64,000 nt of DNA from Candolleomyces eurysporus. Its lineage: Eukaryota > Basidiomycota > Agaricomycetes > Agaricales > Psathyrellaceae. A program made the translations under genes and the position numbers. The notes under the pieces were generated by a model, which made no database searches, was not told the DNA's origin, and saw only the letters and a program-made list of their open reading frames with translations. The stretch covers positions 186,001-250,000 of the forward strand of contig JANBPK010000730.1 in NCBI GenBank assembly GCA_027579435.1. The letters run 5' to 3'. This document shows positions 22,201 to 33,284 of the stretch, piece after piece (position 1 is the first letter of the stretch; each line of letters begins with the position of its first letter).

Positions 22201-23648
22201 CAACGCGTCTATGCGATCGGGAAACCACCCGATGAAGGGTTCTGTGCTTTCAGGGGCCTTGTTAATGTCGTAGTCCTTCCTTCTGTTGGTAAGTTTCAAT
22301 CATTACAAACAGGTACACCCTTCCTAGCGATTAATCCCATTTTTGCTCCAAGGTGATCGATCACTTGCGTCCTGCTTAGGTGGAGGAGATGTTGACGGGT
22401 ACGTGACTTATGACGTCCCCGCTAGGCCAATCTAACTGTCTGAGGGCATTCTGCAGCGATCAATTTTCCATTATCACGGATAGCTCCTTGTTGCCTGATT
22501 GCAGGGAGGAGCCAGCAGAATATACGCCCGTGGATCCGTACGAGCTACCAGACGGTAGAGAGAGCACCGTGAATGACATATGCGACTTTATTGTCGAGTA
22601 TATCCGCTCGGACGTCCTGGTAGACCACGCTTCTCCGTCCTTTCATGCTGAAGACTGAGCACATTCACAGGGACTCCTTTGTGACCGCCAACTAGTCATG
22701 GCAGGTGAGTGGTGTGCTACTTATTGGAGCCAACGTACTGAAAGAGGTGACCTCTCTGGTGCAGACCAGCTAAAGGTGGGTCGAAATTTATCGTAAAATA
22801 ATCGTTAATTGACAACAGCTTTGTAGGATGGACTCAAGAACCCTAAATGCCGCAAACTTGCGGAATTGTGCTCTCAGGTGATGATGTCAATGGTTTCATC
22901 CGTTTCAGTCACTCACGTTGAACAGGCTGTCGATTACCAAAAGCAAGGCAACCCGGTGAATATGAACGAGATTCAAATGTGGTCCAAGACTCCCATCAGA
23001 CGCAAGCCGGACTGGCATGCCACAGCCGTCGTATCCGATAAAGAAAACACGGACTATTATTTGTCGACGCGGGCGCTTGGTCACCTTTGTCGAAACAAAT
23101 TTCTGCAATTGCCTGACATTACCGAGGCAGACAAGGAACTCTCACCTAGCGCTCTTAAACCGCTCGCAGATCCTATCTCGCGGCGGCTTATGCCGCATGT
23201 GAAACACCATCTTGGAGAAAATGCCAATCCTACAAATGCCAATCCTACGGGCGAAATTTCCGATCTCGAAAGCATCTTTCGTCACTATGTTCAAGAGCTC
23301 GATTATATTTGCCTTACCCACAGTCTATCGAATAATCCCAGAGAGAAGTTGACGGAAGCAGAAGTGGTCGCGGAGGTCATCTTGGAGGAGAGTTTGTTGA
23401 AATCCTTACGAAAAGCTAGAGTGTATCGCATGCGGACGCACTCTGAAGCTTTAGTGAAGGATGTTCAAATAGGGCTGCGAGGGAAAGCGCTTGAAACGGA
23501 TGAAGATAAACTGACGGGGCTGAAGCGTGCGTGGAGAGCATGGGAGTTCAGCCAGAGGTCAAACAACAAGCATGGCTCGAACAGTTTCGGAATTATCGCG
23601 TTGGGTGTTGTCTTCGAATGTCTTGAAAAGCTTGGGACTGTGTTTTAA
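19280..23648 (+). CDS. RNA-dependent RNA polymerase (QDE-1/RDR family)
   Basis: Thirteen exons (19280-19828, 19885-19981, 20033-21246, 21308-21513, 21553-21986, 22036-22137, 22199-22288, 22353-22398, 22457-22619, 22671-22704, 22765-22775, 22827-22877, 22926-23648) join in frame to 1239 aa. Cellular RdRPs copy single-stranded RNA into double-stranded RNA for Dicer in RNA silencing. Landmarks in order are ACFDTLTPPVFE, the SVYQIRFLGYKGVVSVD region, ARIPIPGNYLLVGIADE, SRSPVVHPGDVQ, then the catalytic DVDGD at 910-914 with three metal-binding aspartates, followed by KLAELCSQAVDYQKQGNPV. All expected core motifs are intact, so the enzyme should be active. Exon 11 is only 11 nt. The ATG at 19280 is chosen because only a TTG opens the frame further upstream. 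A decayed paralogue lies at 6895-7345. Confidence 0.93.
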
Positions 23649-23884
23649 ATGTTTTTGTGGGCTCGATTCACAATCACTTTCCTCTTACATACTCCACCCT
23701 GTATGTTGGGTTATGCTCAGTGCCATGAACTACCGTATGCCTACCTACTAGCCCAATGGAACGCTCACTTTATAGGTCACGTATCGCGGTCAATGTCTTA
23801 TCATCCACGCTACATCGACAGCCGCTCAATTGACGCAACTCAATACAATAAGTAGAAACCAAAGCGCTTTTCGTGCACACTGCG

Positions 23885-24013
23885 AATTGGATTGTGCTAT
23901 GTCAATCGATGACGACCCGGCTCAATTCACTTAGGAGGGTGGACGAGAAAAGGTAGAACGATTGCCAGTGCTGCCTTTGGCTTGGGGGAATTCATGACAG
24001 TTTGAAAGTGGGT
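23885..24013 (+). pseudogene. Relic of an NLR-like gene tail
   Basis: The sequence is a degenerate copy of 25540-25700, the last part of the neighbouring NLR-like gene. It shares 'ctatgtcaatcgatgacgacc', the 'gttcaattcact' segment and 'tgacagtttgaaagtgggtg', with a deletion and stops between. It shows that a second copy of this gene family once stood just upstream. Confidence 0.6.
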
Positions 24014-24288
24014 GTTCAAGCTTCAGGATCAATTAGATCGGGCAATGTTGCGAGGGTGCAATGCGCGGTAGACCGGGCTATCTCTAAGAGAAGCCTGACG
24101 TGGTGGCGTGCGCTGTACAGGGACGCTGGCCGTGTCATCGACCAGGCTCGAGGTGGGATTTATTATTTCCGTAGCTTTGGGCGTCTGTCCGAGTCGGGCA
24201 TCTGATTGTCACCCAATACACCTCATTCCCTGCTTCCTCCACCTCGATCCCCCCCCTCCACCCCAGCGAGCTCGACTCTTCTCGCACG

Positions 24289-25905
24289 ATGCCGCCCGCT
24301 TTTATGTCCCGCTCCCCATCACTAATCAAGCCTAGCAGCAAGCCAACTCTTAAATGGCACGATCAACTTCGAAACCGCGACAGCAAAACCTCCACCACCG
24401 ACAACCCTATCCACTCGATTGATGGTACATTGGTGAAAGGTCTACCACTAGCAATATGCCGACCCGATCTTGTTTTGCAGTATCGTGGATCCTTTCAAGC
24501 GCTTCCAGGAAAACCATGGAATCGATGGCATCCATGGGCACCTCTGCACACCATTCTCATTGACGGTCTCGATGAGGTTGGGAGGGAAGATCGCCAAGCG
24601 GAGCGTTTGCTTGCCATCAGACAGACCCTTCTCGCCGATGACGTTCCCATTCGCATTCTCATCACCAGCCGACCAGAAAGGACGATTTGCACAGCGATGG
24701 GGGCCGGTGGCTACCTAGACGGAAGGGCTTACCACCTACGACTCAAAGATTACGATGCTACAGAGGATCTGCATCGGTACTTGCGGAGGAGGCTGCTGGT
24801 ACTCAGCTTGCGATCCGGCATGCCTCCGAGTCAATGGTTCACCGAAGACGACATCGAGACCTTTGTGCGATCTGCATCAGGGCAGTTCATTTACGTTGCG
24901 ACGGTATTCAAATACATCTCGGACCGTCGAGATTCTCCTGTGCACAAACTAAAGGAAGTCCTCGCCCGGACTTCGCGCCAAGATGCAAACTTATTCGCCA
25001 CACTTGACTTCCTTTACATTAAGATTTTGTTGGAGGCAGCAAGGGACGCATACAGCCACGCTGGCCTTCTCCTTTTTAGGTTGTACCAGGTCAATAATGT
25101 CTTTGGCCTGGGTGTCAAACTACCAGTGGACATTCTCACTGCAATTCTTGGCCTTGAAAACGACGGCCTCGAGAACCTTGTTTCGTATAAGGCCACCCTA
25201 GTGACTCTCGAACGGGACTGCGAGGGAGAATTACGCCTTCGTATGTCTCACAAAACCTTTTCCGATTTCTGGAGCGAGGAAAGTCGAGCAAAGGATATGT
25301 TTGTACCAGTTTCTCGCGTTGATGCCCACTTCGCAAAGTGCTGTTCGCGACACATTCTCCAATGTCCAGTGAAGCTCGATCACCGTATGTGTTCTCTCTC
25401 AGTACTGTCTTAATTGACATTACTGATTCCAGCCTGGTTCCGATTCCAGTACCGGACAGATGGGAGCAGCTACCACACTCCGAGCGTCGTAAGGGTTCAG
25501 TTTAAGCGGCTGTCTGGTATCTCCCGTGGATCTTGGGGTGCACTATGTCAATCGATGACGACCTAGTTCAATTCACTCGGCAGGATGGATGGGGAAAAGT
25601 AGACTGGTTACTGCCCTTGGCGTACCGAGACTACCCTAATTTCTTTTCCTGGAATTGGGCAATTTGCTTAAGCAACCTCATTGACAGTTTGAAGGTGGGT
25701 GCTTCTCTTAGTCTAATGTACGGCGAACGTGGAAACTCATGCCGTTTGATTGTTCCTTCAGGATCGAATCCCTGAGGGAGCCACGATCATGAGCGAGTTT
25801 CACGCAGGGTGGGACCGCGACCTTTTTGAGTGGAGATTTGAACCGACCAAACTTCTCGACGCCGCAAAGCTCGCTAGAAATCCGGTTCAAAGGACTCCAG
25901 GGTAG
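24289..25905 (+). CDS. NACHT NLR-like protein lacking the P-loop
   Basis: Four exons (24289-25384, 25433-25516, 25567-25694, 25762-25905) give 483 aa. The NACHT ATPase core starts at its second half: TILIDGLDEVG is Walker B, RILITSRPER the sensor-like strand, and ASGQFIYVATVFKYI the winged-helix region seen in Agaricomycete NLRs. Homologues place a GxxGxGK[ST] P-loop about 100 residues earlier; here that position holds an unrelated Lys/Ser/Thr-rich leader, so the protein probably cannot bind ATP normally. The C-terminal exons encode a Trp/Phe-rich tail (KVDWLLPLAYRDYP, EFHAGWDRDLFEWRFEP) that I do not recognise. NLRs act in non-self recognition and programmed cell death. It may be a truncated gene, a regulator or an early pseudogene. 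Confidence 0.62.
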
Positions 25906-26635
25906 AGGAACGCACGGATGTGAACTCAACTCTCTGCCCCCATCCTTATCACACGAATGTACGTGTGTAGGAGTATCGCCTGGTGCCGCCCGTTTGTCAG
26001 ATCTCGCGTTTCAGCTGGGCGCCCACGGTAGTCTTCTCATCGTGAAGTCATGTTGCACATTATGTACGTAGGTTAGTCAACCGTTACCTGTACCATATGC
26101 ACCACAGTCACGGTTTGCCGCCCAATCCGCGCAACTCAATGCAATGCATAGAAATCAAAGTGATATCGATAAAATACTTCGGTCGGTAGCTCCAAACCCG
26201 ATATTCGTATGCTTTCCTTAAAACCAATCTTCTGGATGGTGGAAGCTTCGTACAGTCTTGAATACTCCAATGATGAATAGATGTATGTAGTAGGATCTGA
26301 AGTGACTTTGAGAGCTGTCTCACAGCTGGGTACTTAAATGCTTGGCGTGTAGATGTGGTTGAGCACGGATTCTCAGCCAAAGTGAGGTAGACCTTTTAGA
26401 CGATGGATCATGAGATAGGGTTTGGAGATATCAATCATACTTCTCCAAGTTGTGTTGCAGAACCTTAACAATATCATATTAAGCACGAAGTCCCAATGAG
26501 GAACGGACAATATGATGAGAACCACGAGTACACGAGTACACTGATTAAATTTCCTCCGGCTGAAATTGTATATAAACTAGGTGAGCCGGAGCAATGTAGT
26601 CAAGAAACCCTCCCATTCGTTTGGTGCTAGCAGCA
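25906..26635. other. Intergenic stretch
   Basis: No supported gene. The last 70 bp form the promoter of the small secreted protein gene at 26636. Confidence 0.5.
26569..26576 (+). promoter_or_regulatory. TATA box of the small secreted protein gene
   Basis: Reads TATATAAA, 60-67 bp before the ATG at 26636, the expected spacing for a strong basidiomycete promoter with a short leader. Confidence 0.6.
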
Positions 26636-26882
26636 ATGTCGCAGAAACTCGCCAAGTTCGTTTTAGCTCTCGTGCTGACCCTCATGTCAACCCAGGGAGT
26701 CCAAGCCGCTCCGACCAACGGTACCGACATAGGAGAGGCCGCCGGTACGCCGTTCTTTTTCCGTTTGTTGCACTACAACACCGAAGGCTGACTTTAAGAC
26801 AGCGGGACCGTGCCAAGGATTCCGCCTTAAGAGTCCAACTCCTGACTCGTCTGAATTTCGTGGCCCATGCGATTTGAAATGA
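26636..26882 (+). CDS. Very small secreted protein, 62 aa
   Basis: Two exons (26636-26744 and 26803-26882) join in frame. Residues 1-24 are a typical signal peptide (KLAKFVLALVLTLMSTQGVQA). The mature part is about 38 residues with an N-glycosylation sequon (NGT) and exactly two cysteines, each in the tripeptide Gly-Pro-Cys and separated by 18 residues, so a single disulphide loop is likely. A perfect TATA box stands at normal spacing. I recognise no family. The size, secretion signal and paired cysteines fit an effector-like or peptide-signal protein. The gene would be missed by length cut-offs. Expression evidence is lacking, hence moderate confidence. Confidence 0.6.
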
Positions 26883-27452
26883 AGTTCAAGCAGTGAGTGG
26901 AGCGGTAACAACGACAGCCGAATAGTATTGGCTAAAATCCAAACCTCGAGGAATAAGGACAACCTCTGGCATACCCTCAGATACGGACGTTGTTTGGCTT
27001 GAAGTACATAGTCTCTTTGTATCGACTTTAGAATATAGCGTACAGTCACCTAGAAGTCTGCATCAACAGACTAGAAGATTGAGGACGGCAAAAGATGCCG
27101 CTCGTTGTTGTTGTCGAGTTTGTGCCACGTCTCATTGAGACATAGAATCCGAGTCTGCCGCGCAAGAAGGGGTAATAGAACGAATGAAAAGATCTAGAAA
27201 AGGTGCTGCAAAGGGCACTGCTGCGCAAACGATCGTATTGGACCCGCCAAAATGTTGAAGGCGGCACTGGTGAGAATCCAGCAAGCGCCCGACAAGCGCT
27301 TAGGATCTCCGTATCGGACTTGGCCAAACGATTTGACCGCCCTGAGAAATTGCTACTCAGGTGCGTTGATGAGAAGTGGCCCAGAAAGGTAGCACAAGAG
27401 TCATCATTAGTATCATCAAGGTCGGCATAACATCATTGTATCTACATAACAT
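26883..27452. other. Intergenic stretch
   Basis: Between the small secreted protein gene and the stop of the permease gene. Overlapping short frames on both strands (about 27046-27430) show no domain, signal peptide or splice-supported extension. Confidence 0.45.
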
Positions 27453-30189
27453 CTAAAGCAAAATAACACGGGTGCCGAGTTCCTCGACCGTCCATGGGAA
27501 ATCGGGGCCAGGACAGCTCATAAACATCAACGAAGGCGGTATGTTCAAGTGATGTGCCAAAGCATGCACGGTTCGTGGCTCGAACGTGTCTTCTATCAAG
27601 AGCTGTGGGATACAACAATAGATCAATCTTTGTACATTAGGAGATAGCATTATATGACATACGAGGTCGATGGTGATTTCGGGAAAAGCTTCGTCAAGGA
27701 CTAGGGAAGGGAGGTGAGGGATTTTCTAACGGTGTGGGTGAATAGACTCACTCTTGGCATTAGCTTCAAGTTCGGATGGGATTCCGCCTTTCTCTTCTTC
27801 GTAGAAGTGAATGATCTTGAGGTGGGACGTCTCCTCGTTCTTCTGGACGTAAAGGACCATATGGAACAGCAGATTGATCTAAACAAAGCAACAATAAATC
27901 AACGGCATCCAGAGAATCGAAACGAGAGATAGAGCGGCTTGGAAAAGGACCGTCATACCTCATCTCCCTTCACGCAAATGCACACCAATTGTTGTCGCAA
28001 CTTGGTCATCAGCTTGACCAACCCTCCACCAGTCCGCTGTTGAGCAACAACCGCAGCTTCTTTGCTTCCATTCACAAACCCATACCACTGATCATAGATC
28101 CAATAGATCCAACGCAGAATCGAAACCTTGTTTTGCGTCACCACGAGCAGGCTCAGCACGCATATCTCGTATATCGCGAAATAGCCTGCCGTCTTGGGGT
28201 TCAAAGCAATATTGCCAGCCAGAACAACGGGCGAGACGATCAGAAGCGCGAACAATATGGTGGACAGTCGAGTCGTATCCGATCGGCGTAGCCGTCCTCG
28301 ATTGAATCGAAGTATTAAGAGAGATAGCGGGAACAGAGTCATAACGCATAGCCAGACGAGCGAGAACATTTCCGAAATCACCCCGAGGTTTGCACCGGCA
28401 GATGCGTATATAATACCGCAAGCGGCGACGAAGCAAATGATCGAGACATAAGGCGCGTTGGTTTTAGGGGTGACTCTCAAGAAGACTTTGGGGAGAACAC
28501 GGTGATGCGAGAGCTGTTCGAGCAGTTCGCATGCGCTCAGGATACCAGTCAGGACGCCACCGCAAAGCACAATGAACGCGTCGACTACAACCCAGATCCG
28601 TAGCCATCTGCCTGCCGCCTATGTCATAACATATTAAATCAATGAGTTAATTTGATCCCCATGAAATGAGGCGCTTACCATTTGACCTAAGACGCTTAAT
28701 ACATTTGCGGCCCCGCCATTTTTTATCACGTCGAGAGGGATTGTTGCGAGTACCAAGAGCATGAGGACGGTGTTGAAGACGATAGCCGGGAGATGGAGGT
28801 TCCTCAGAACAGCGGGGAATCTACCATCCTTAATCCGTGCAATGTAGGAGGGAGTACCTAGGAAAGAAATCTCAGAACTCGCGTGCTCTTTTCTGAGAAG
28901 TTTCACTTACATTCAAAGCCGGTAAGCCCTAGCATTCCCAAACAGACGCCAAAGTACACTTGTTTCAAGATGCTTGCGGCGGAGGTTTGAGAATATTCCG
29001 CCATTCCTTGCGACCAGTTCTGTTTCAGCCGCTCATTCCCCATTCGAGCCCAGTTAACGGTGCTCGCTATGATAAGCGACGTCATTGTCAAAACCTAATA
29101 CAGAGTTTAGCGCCAGACGCAAAATGGAGAATGGATTGACATACATGGAGACTGAGTACAAGAAGTGCGATCCTCGCACTTTCTCGAACGCCGGAAAGGC
29201 TGACCATCGTGAACAGGGCGAGTACCATCACCGCGAGAGTCCAAGAAGGGAACGGCAGCACAACCTCCCCGGCAAGATAAGTAGCGGCAGTTGCAGACGA
29301 TACGATGGATGTAGCAATGAAATCAAGCATGAGCAGAGATGCTCCGACTACTGCTAAACCCTTGGTCGATACATTCAGCCTTTAAAGTCGTAAGATAATG
29401 CGTAATTGAGATCACCAATAAATCGACTCACAGATGGGTGTAAGGTGCTCCGCTGATGGGTAGGGCCGATACCAACTCGAGCATAATAGGCCTCCAAAGA
29501 AACAGGATGAGGGTGGCAACAAATAAACAAATAGGAGAGCTGGCCATCTGGGATAAGTTCTGGATTGGATAGAGGTAGCGGTATTGACTTACTAGATCCC
29601 AGCGACGACAATAACAGCTGGAAACGCGTAAAATACGCTTCCCAGTACGGCGTTACCTGCCAGAGCAGCAGCGGTAAACTGCCCTAGGACTTTCTCCTTT
29701 TTCTGCTTATCGAGGGCTCGTTCTCCAGCTTCGCGGTCAGCTGTTGTCAGCTTAACGGGATATATCGACCCCCAGCCGGCAAACTCAAACGAGTTGGAAA
29801 GGTTGATAAATCTCGATGGGATTCCTGTGTAATTCTTCAAACCAGAGTTGTCAGGAGGCCGGCAACGTTGGCGCCGCAGAATAATCCCAAACTGAGAGTC
29901 CGAGAAAGTGGGTGGAGGCGCGTTCACCTCGCGACCTAGCGCGTGAATAACGTTCACATATGTACTTTCAAAGAGAAGGAGCTGGCGGACCCGTACCTTG
30001 CGACCCTCCTGACCCACTCCCCTCCGCATTATCCGACGCGCCGTGACCATGCACTGGTGGGGGTTCTATGGCAATCCAATCGCCTGGATGCTGAAACTCA
30101 TCTGTACCGGTGATTTTAGCATGAGAGCTCTCTGAATCAGAAGCCAAAAGGCCGCAAGTTGAGGTGGTGGTAGAAGATGGTACAGGCAT
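27453..30189 (-). CDS. APC-superfamily amino-acid permease
   Basis: Ten exons (29997-30189, 29593-29935, 29432-29539, 29145-29379, 28911-29094, 28679-28857, 27959-28618, 27752-27878, 27663-27700, 27453-27602) encode 738 aa. It should be a plasma- or organelle-membrane transporter for amino acids or related compounds. About twelve hydrophobic helices follow a soluble N-terminus of roughly 150 residues. Family hallmarks are ELVSALPISGAPYTHLLNVS (the 'ELGSALPISGAPY'-type motif before TM2), a GLTGFECTPSYI segment and a GVLTGILSACELLEQLSHHRVLPKVF stretch split here into recognisable helices. An unusual soluble C-terminal tail of about 150 residues follows the last helix. The start at 30189 is the first ATG in frame after a stop; a more upstream exon is possible. 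Confidence 0.85.
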
Positions 30190-30769
30190 AAGAAAAGAAG
30201 TGGGATCAAAGGGAGTGAGGTCCAAAGCTCCGAGGGCTTTTTACGTGCCACCTGGCCACCAAAGGTAGAAACTGTGATGCATGGCATTCCTGCTTACCCC
30301 ATTGCGAGTGGTCATCGATGCCACAGAATTGACTGGGCTCCATTGTCGTGGCTGGGATAAAGGAGTGGTCGCGTGGAGAAGAACGAGTTTACTTTCTAAT
30401 TGTGGGCGTCTACGTCTGAGTTTGAATGTTCTGAGCCGTAACTTTGGGCCATCATTTCCTGGACGACCGGGGTCTATACCGTCGAGGCAAGTCGCATTTA
30501 CTCTTCACCAGCTTCGGTTCAAAATTTAGCAACCATGCGATCTGTAGGCTCATAACTTGGCTTAATCGTTGAGCTAGGGCTCCACAGCTCAGGAGATTGA
30601 GGAGTTGTTCAATGTGACTTGAGGCTTCACATCAGCGCGCTCTTGCATCGTTTACACGCACGTCGTGGCAATACTGCGTTTGTAGCGTTCATCTGATTCT
30701 GTTTGTTGATTTTTGTCTTCCTTACTCTCGTACTTCCAACATCTCATCGAACCGAGACTAGCGACGCCC
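30190..30769. other. Divergent promoter region, permease and F-box-like gene A
   Basis: The stretch from about 30585 is repeated before gene B (about 33093-33284), including 'gcgcgctcttgc' and 'tcatctgattctgtttg', so the tandem duplication carried the promoter. Confidence 0.5.
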
Positions 30770-32627
30770 ATGAACTCCCAGTCGAAATTCCTCACATTCC
30801 CACCTGAACTACGGGAACATGTCGCAGTCGAGATGCAACCAGCTGACTTGCTCTCACTGAGCCAGGTGCGTGCTTACCACTGAAGCTTCTTGAGCGCCAA
30901 AGAGTTCAACCGAAACTCGCACTGTATACACAGACTTGCAAAGAGCTTCATCAGTTCACGTCCAGTAAACGGATCTGGGTGACTGCTCTACGCTCCATGT
31001 GCCGCAAGTACGGTCTCTTTGAACTGTCGTTTCTCGACGAATCCATGGATTTGGTCAACATACAGCGCGCTGCGCTAGGGCCCGCACTTTGGCATCACAA
31101 AATCACCAGGCTTACCGACCGACGGAGCGCCGCGAATGACGACACCGAAAGCTGGGTACTACAGCCTCGAACCCGAATGACCATCAAATTAAAGGCAGAA
31201 CACCTTCCTGAAAATCGTCTCACTTTCTTTTATCAAGTTCACCTCGTTCCCGGAGGACGCTGGTTACTCGGACGCGCCTCTGAGAGCATCGTGCTCGTGG
31301 ACTTGGGTTTGCCGGGCGGACCCGCCAAAAATAAAGGCTTCACCTATTTTGATACCTCAGAAGACAGTGAATGGGAGGTTGACCGGATTTTCGAACCTAC
31401 GCAATATCGCGCCGCTTCCGATGATTTGAATGAAGAAAAGTCCAAAGATACCCTGAGGTTCGCCGCACTGGCTCTTGGTCCAAAACGTTTGCTCTGGTAG
31501 GCTTTAGCGTATACATTCTACTTCTTTGAAGGGATAGTACTGACTACCTTCAGGGCTCTCGTGTTTGAAGTAGGACCTTTACCTGATGACCCGAGCATCC
31601 GACTCTTAGCAAAAACGAGAGTCCACCGCATATGCCCCCTCCAGATCTTTGGAGATAGGTTGTTCCTGGACTTTGGAGGAACGCTCGTCATTTGGGACTA
31701 CATTCATCACCTGTCTGCATCGTGGGCTGTCAAAATATCGGGTATCGTAAAGGTTTGTCTTTTGCGTGAATATATATATGCCTGAAGCTCACGATTTTTC
31801 GCTGTCTACGGTAGTTCGCCAATATCAGGGACTGGGTCATTGGCACTAATCCGACGGGTGTATATGGCTGGAAGATTCCTACACTCGAGCATATGGGAAA
31901 AGATGATATATTTGGTGGATCCGGTGCCTCCACCTCTTATTTCAAGATCCAGCATGGCGGAGGAGCTCAATACAGGGCAGGCTATTTCCGTGAACTCGCG
32001 TTATCGACATCGTGGCGAACCCATCACCATGATTCAGAAGGCAGAGGCAGTAGCTCGAGGAGCTGCCTCGAAGTTTCAATTGTTTATCACGTCCAGGAAA
32101 CTTCACCGGATATAGGGTGGGAGGCTGAAAGCCTCGAGGAGATGGAGCTATGGAGATACGACCTTAAGCTTCACATTCCGGACAATCATGACCCTGGTGA
32201 CCCTGTGGATATCACCGAATTCGTCCAGTGCAACATGCAGTTCGCAACTGGCACTTTTCCTAAACTAATACGCCTGGACAACTACGGCGATGTGGACCAC
32301 CCACGCATTCCACATCATTCGCTGTACGACGATAGTGGGGTAGAATATGCTTTGTTCATGATGACACATCGTCGTACGGCTCAGTTAGTGTATTCACCCA
32401 TGTCCTTGAGCAAGGCGAAGGCGAAGAAGGAAGGCGGAGGAATGGATGATGGTGACAACGACCGCGCCGCAACATGGGCTATTATCAATATAGAACACGA
32501 AGAGGATCACCCAGTTCATTCTGCGACACTCTGCCCCTGGTCAGGCCGCATGGCGTATATTTGCGACAGGGAGCTCCATGGAGGCGACGAATCCTACCCG
32601 ATCCACGTCCTGAACTTTCTTGGGTAG
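30770..32627 (+). CDS. F-box-like protein, tandem copy A
   Basis: Four exons (30770-30865, 30934-31496, 31554-31752, 31815-32627) give 556 aa. The N-terminus (FPPELREHVAVEMQPADLLSLSQ followed across the intron by TCKELHQF) has the three-helix F-box pattern, which in other proteins binds Skp1 in SCF ubiquitin ligases. The rest has no repeats I recognise but shows regularly spaced Trp and Gly-Gly-Arg-Trp segments (VPGGRWLLG, LVIWDY, DWVIGTNPTGVYGWK, LCPWSGRMAYIC) that suggest a beta-propeller-like domain. Many Agaricomycete F-box families look like this. Copy B follows downstream. The target is unknown. Confidence 0.75.
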
Positions 32628-33284
32628 GTAGATAGATAAGCTCTTGTACATATAACTTGGCACTTTGCCCACCATTGTAATTAAGGTGACTCTCAATCTC
32701 ACAACTCCCTTCTTTTCGTATCTGTATGAGTGCGAGAACCTGGCACATTTACTGGTGAGGTCGATACTATGCCGCCGCCAGACTCCCCGCAACTACAGCC
32801 TTCAGCTGCGCCCTTAGAGCCTTAAGGTGCGCTCTCATTCTGTGACTTATCTCGAGTGTAAGAATCTATCTATACAACTATCAGAAAAGACAGAGACTGA
32901 TGCATACACGGAGACCAGTAATATTCTTCAAACAATGGCATTCTTCTACTCCTCCTGCTTCAAGTTAGTTACTGCATCCAAAGCGGCCAACTCTTCCTTC
33001 AAAAGCACGATCTCGGACATCTCCGATAACTTCACGTCGCTTTCCAAGAAGCTCCATCAGGGATTCAACACAATCATCCAAGGCCCCAAAGCTCAGGAAA
33101 TTGAGGGGTTGCTCAAGTTGAAGTCGTTGATGCCCTATGCTTCAAATCAGCGCGCTCTTGCCTCATTTACACGCCGTGAGGGTATTGTGTTTGTAGCATT
33201 AACGTTCATCTGATTCTGTTTGGTGATTATTATCTTCCTTACTCTCGTACTTCCAACATCATCGAACCGAGACCAGCAACACCC
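32628..33284. other. Spacer between the two F-box-like genes
   Basis: It holds the 3' end of gene A and the promoter of gene B. A plus-strand frame from about 32937 to 33213 (92 aa) has no start context, domain or splice support; the minus strand has short helical-looking frames with stops. Neither is called. Confidence 0.4.

Noticed and set aside
24425..24480. Intron in the first exon of the NLR-like gene
   Set aside because: Removing it shifts the frame to a stop before Walker B, whereas the unspliced frame reads through to it.
27046..27430. Overlapping frames on both strands between the small secreted protein and the permease
   Set aside because: No domain, signal peptide or splice sites. 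Most likely untranslated or intergenic sequence.
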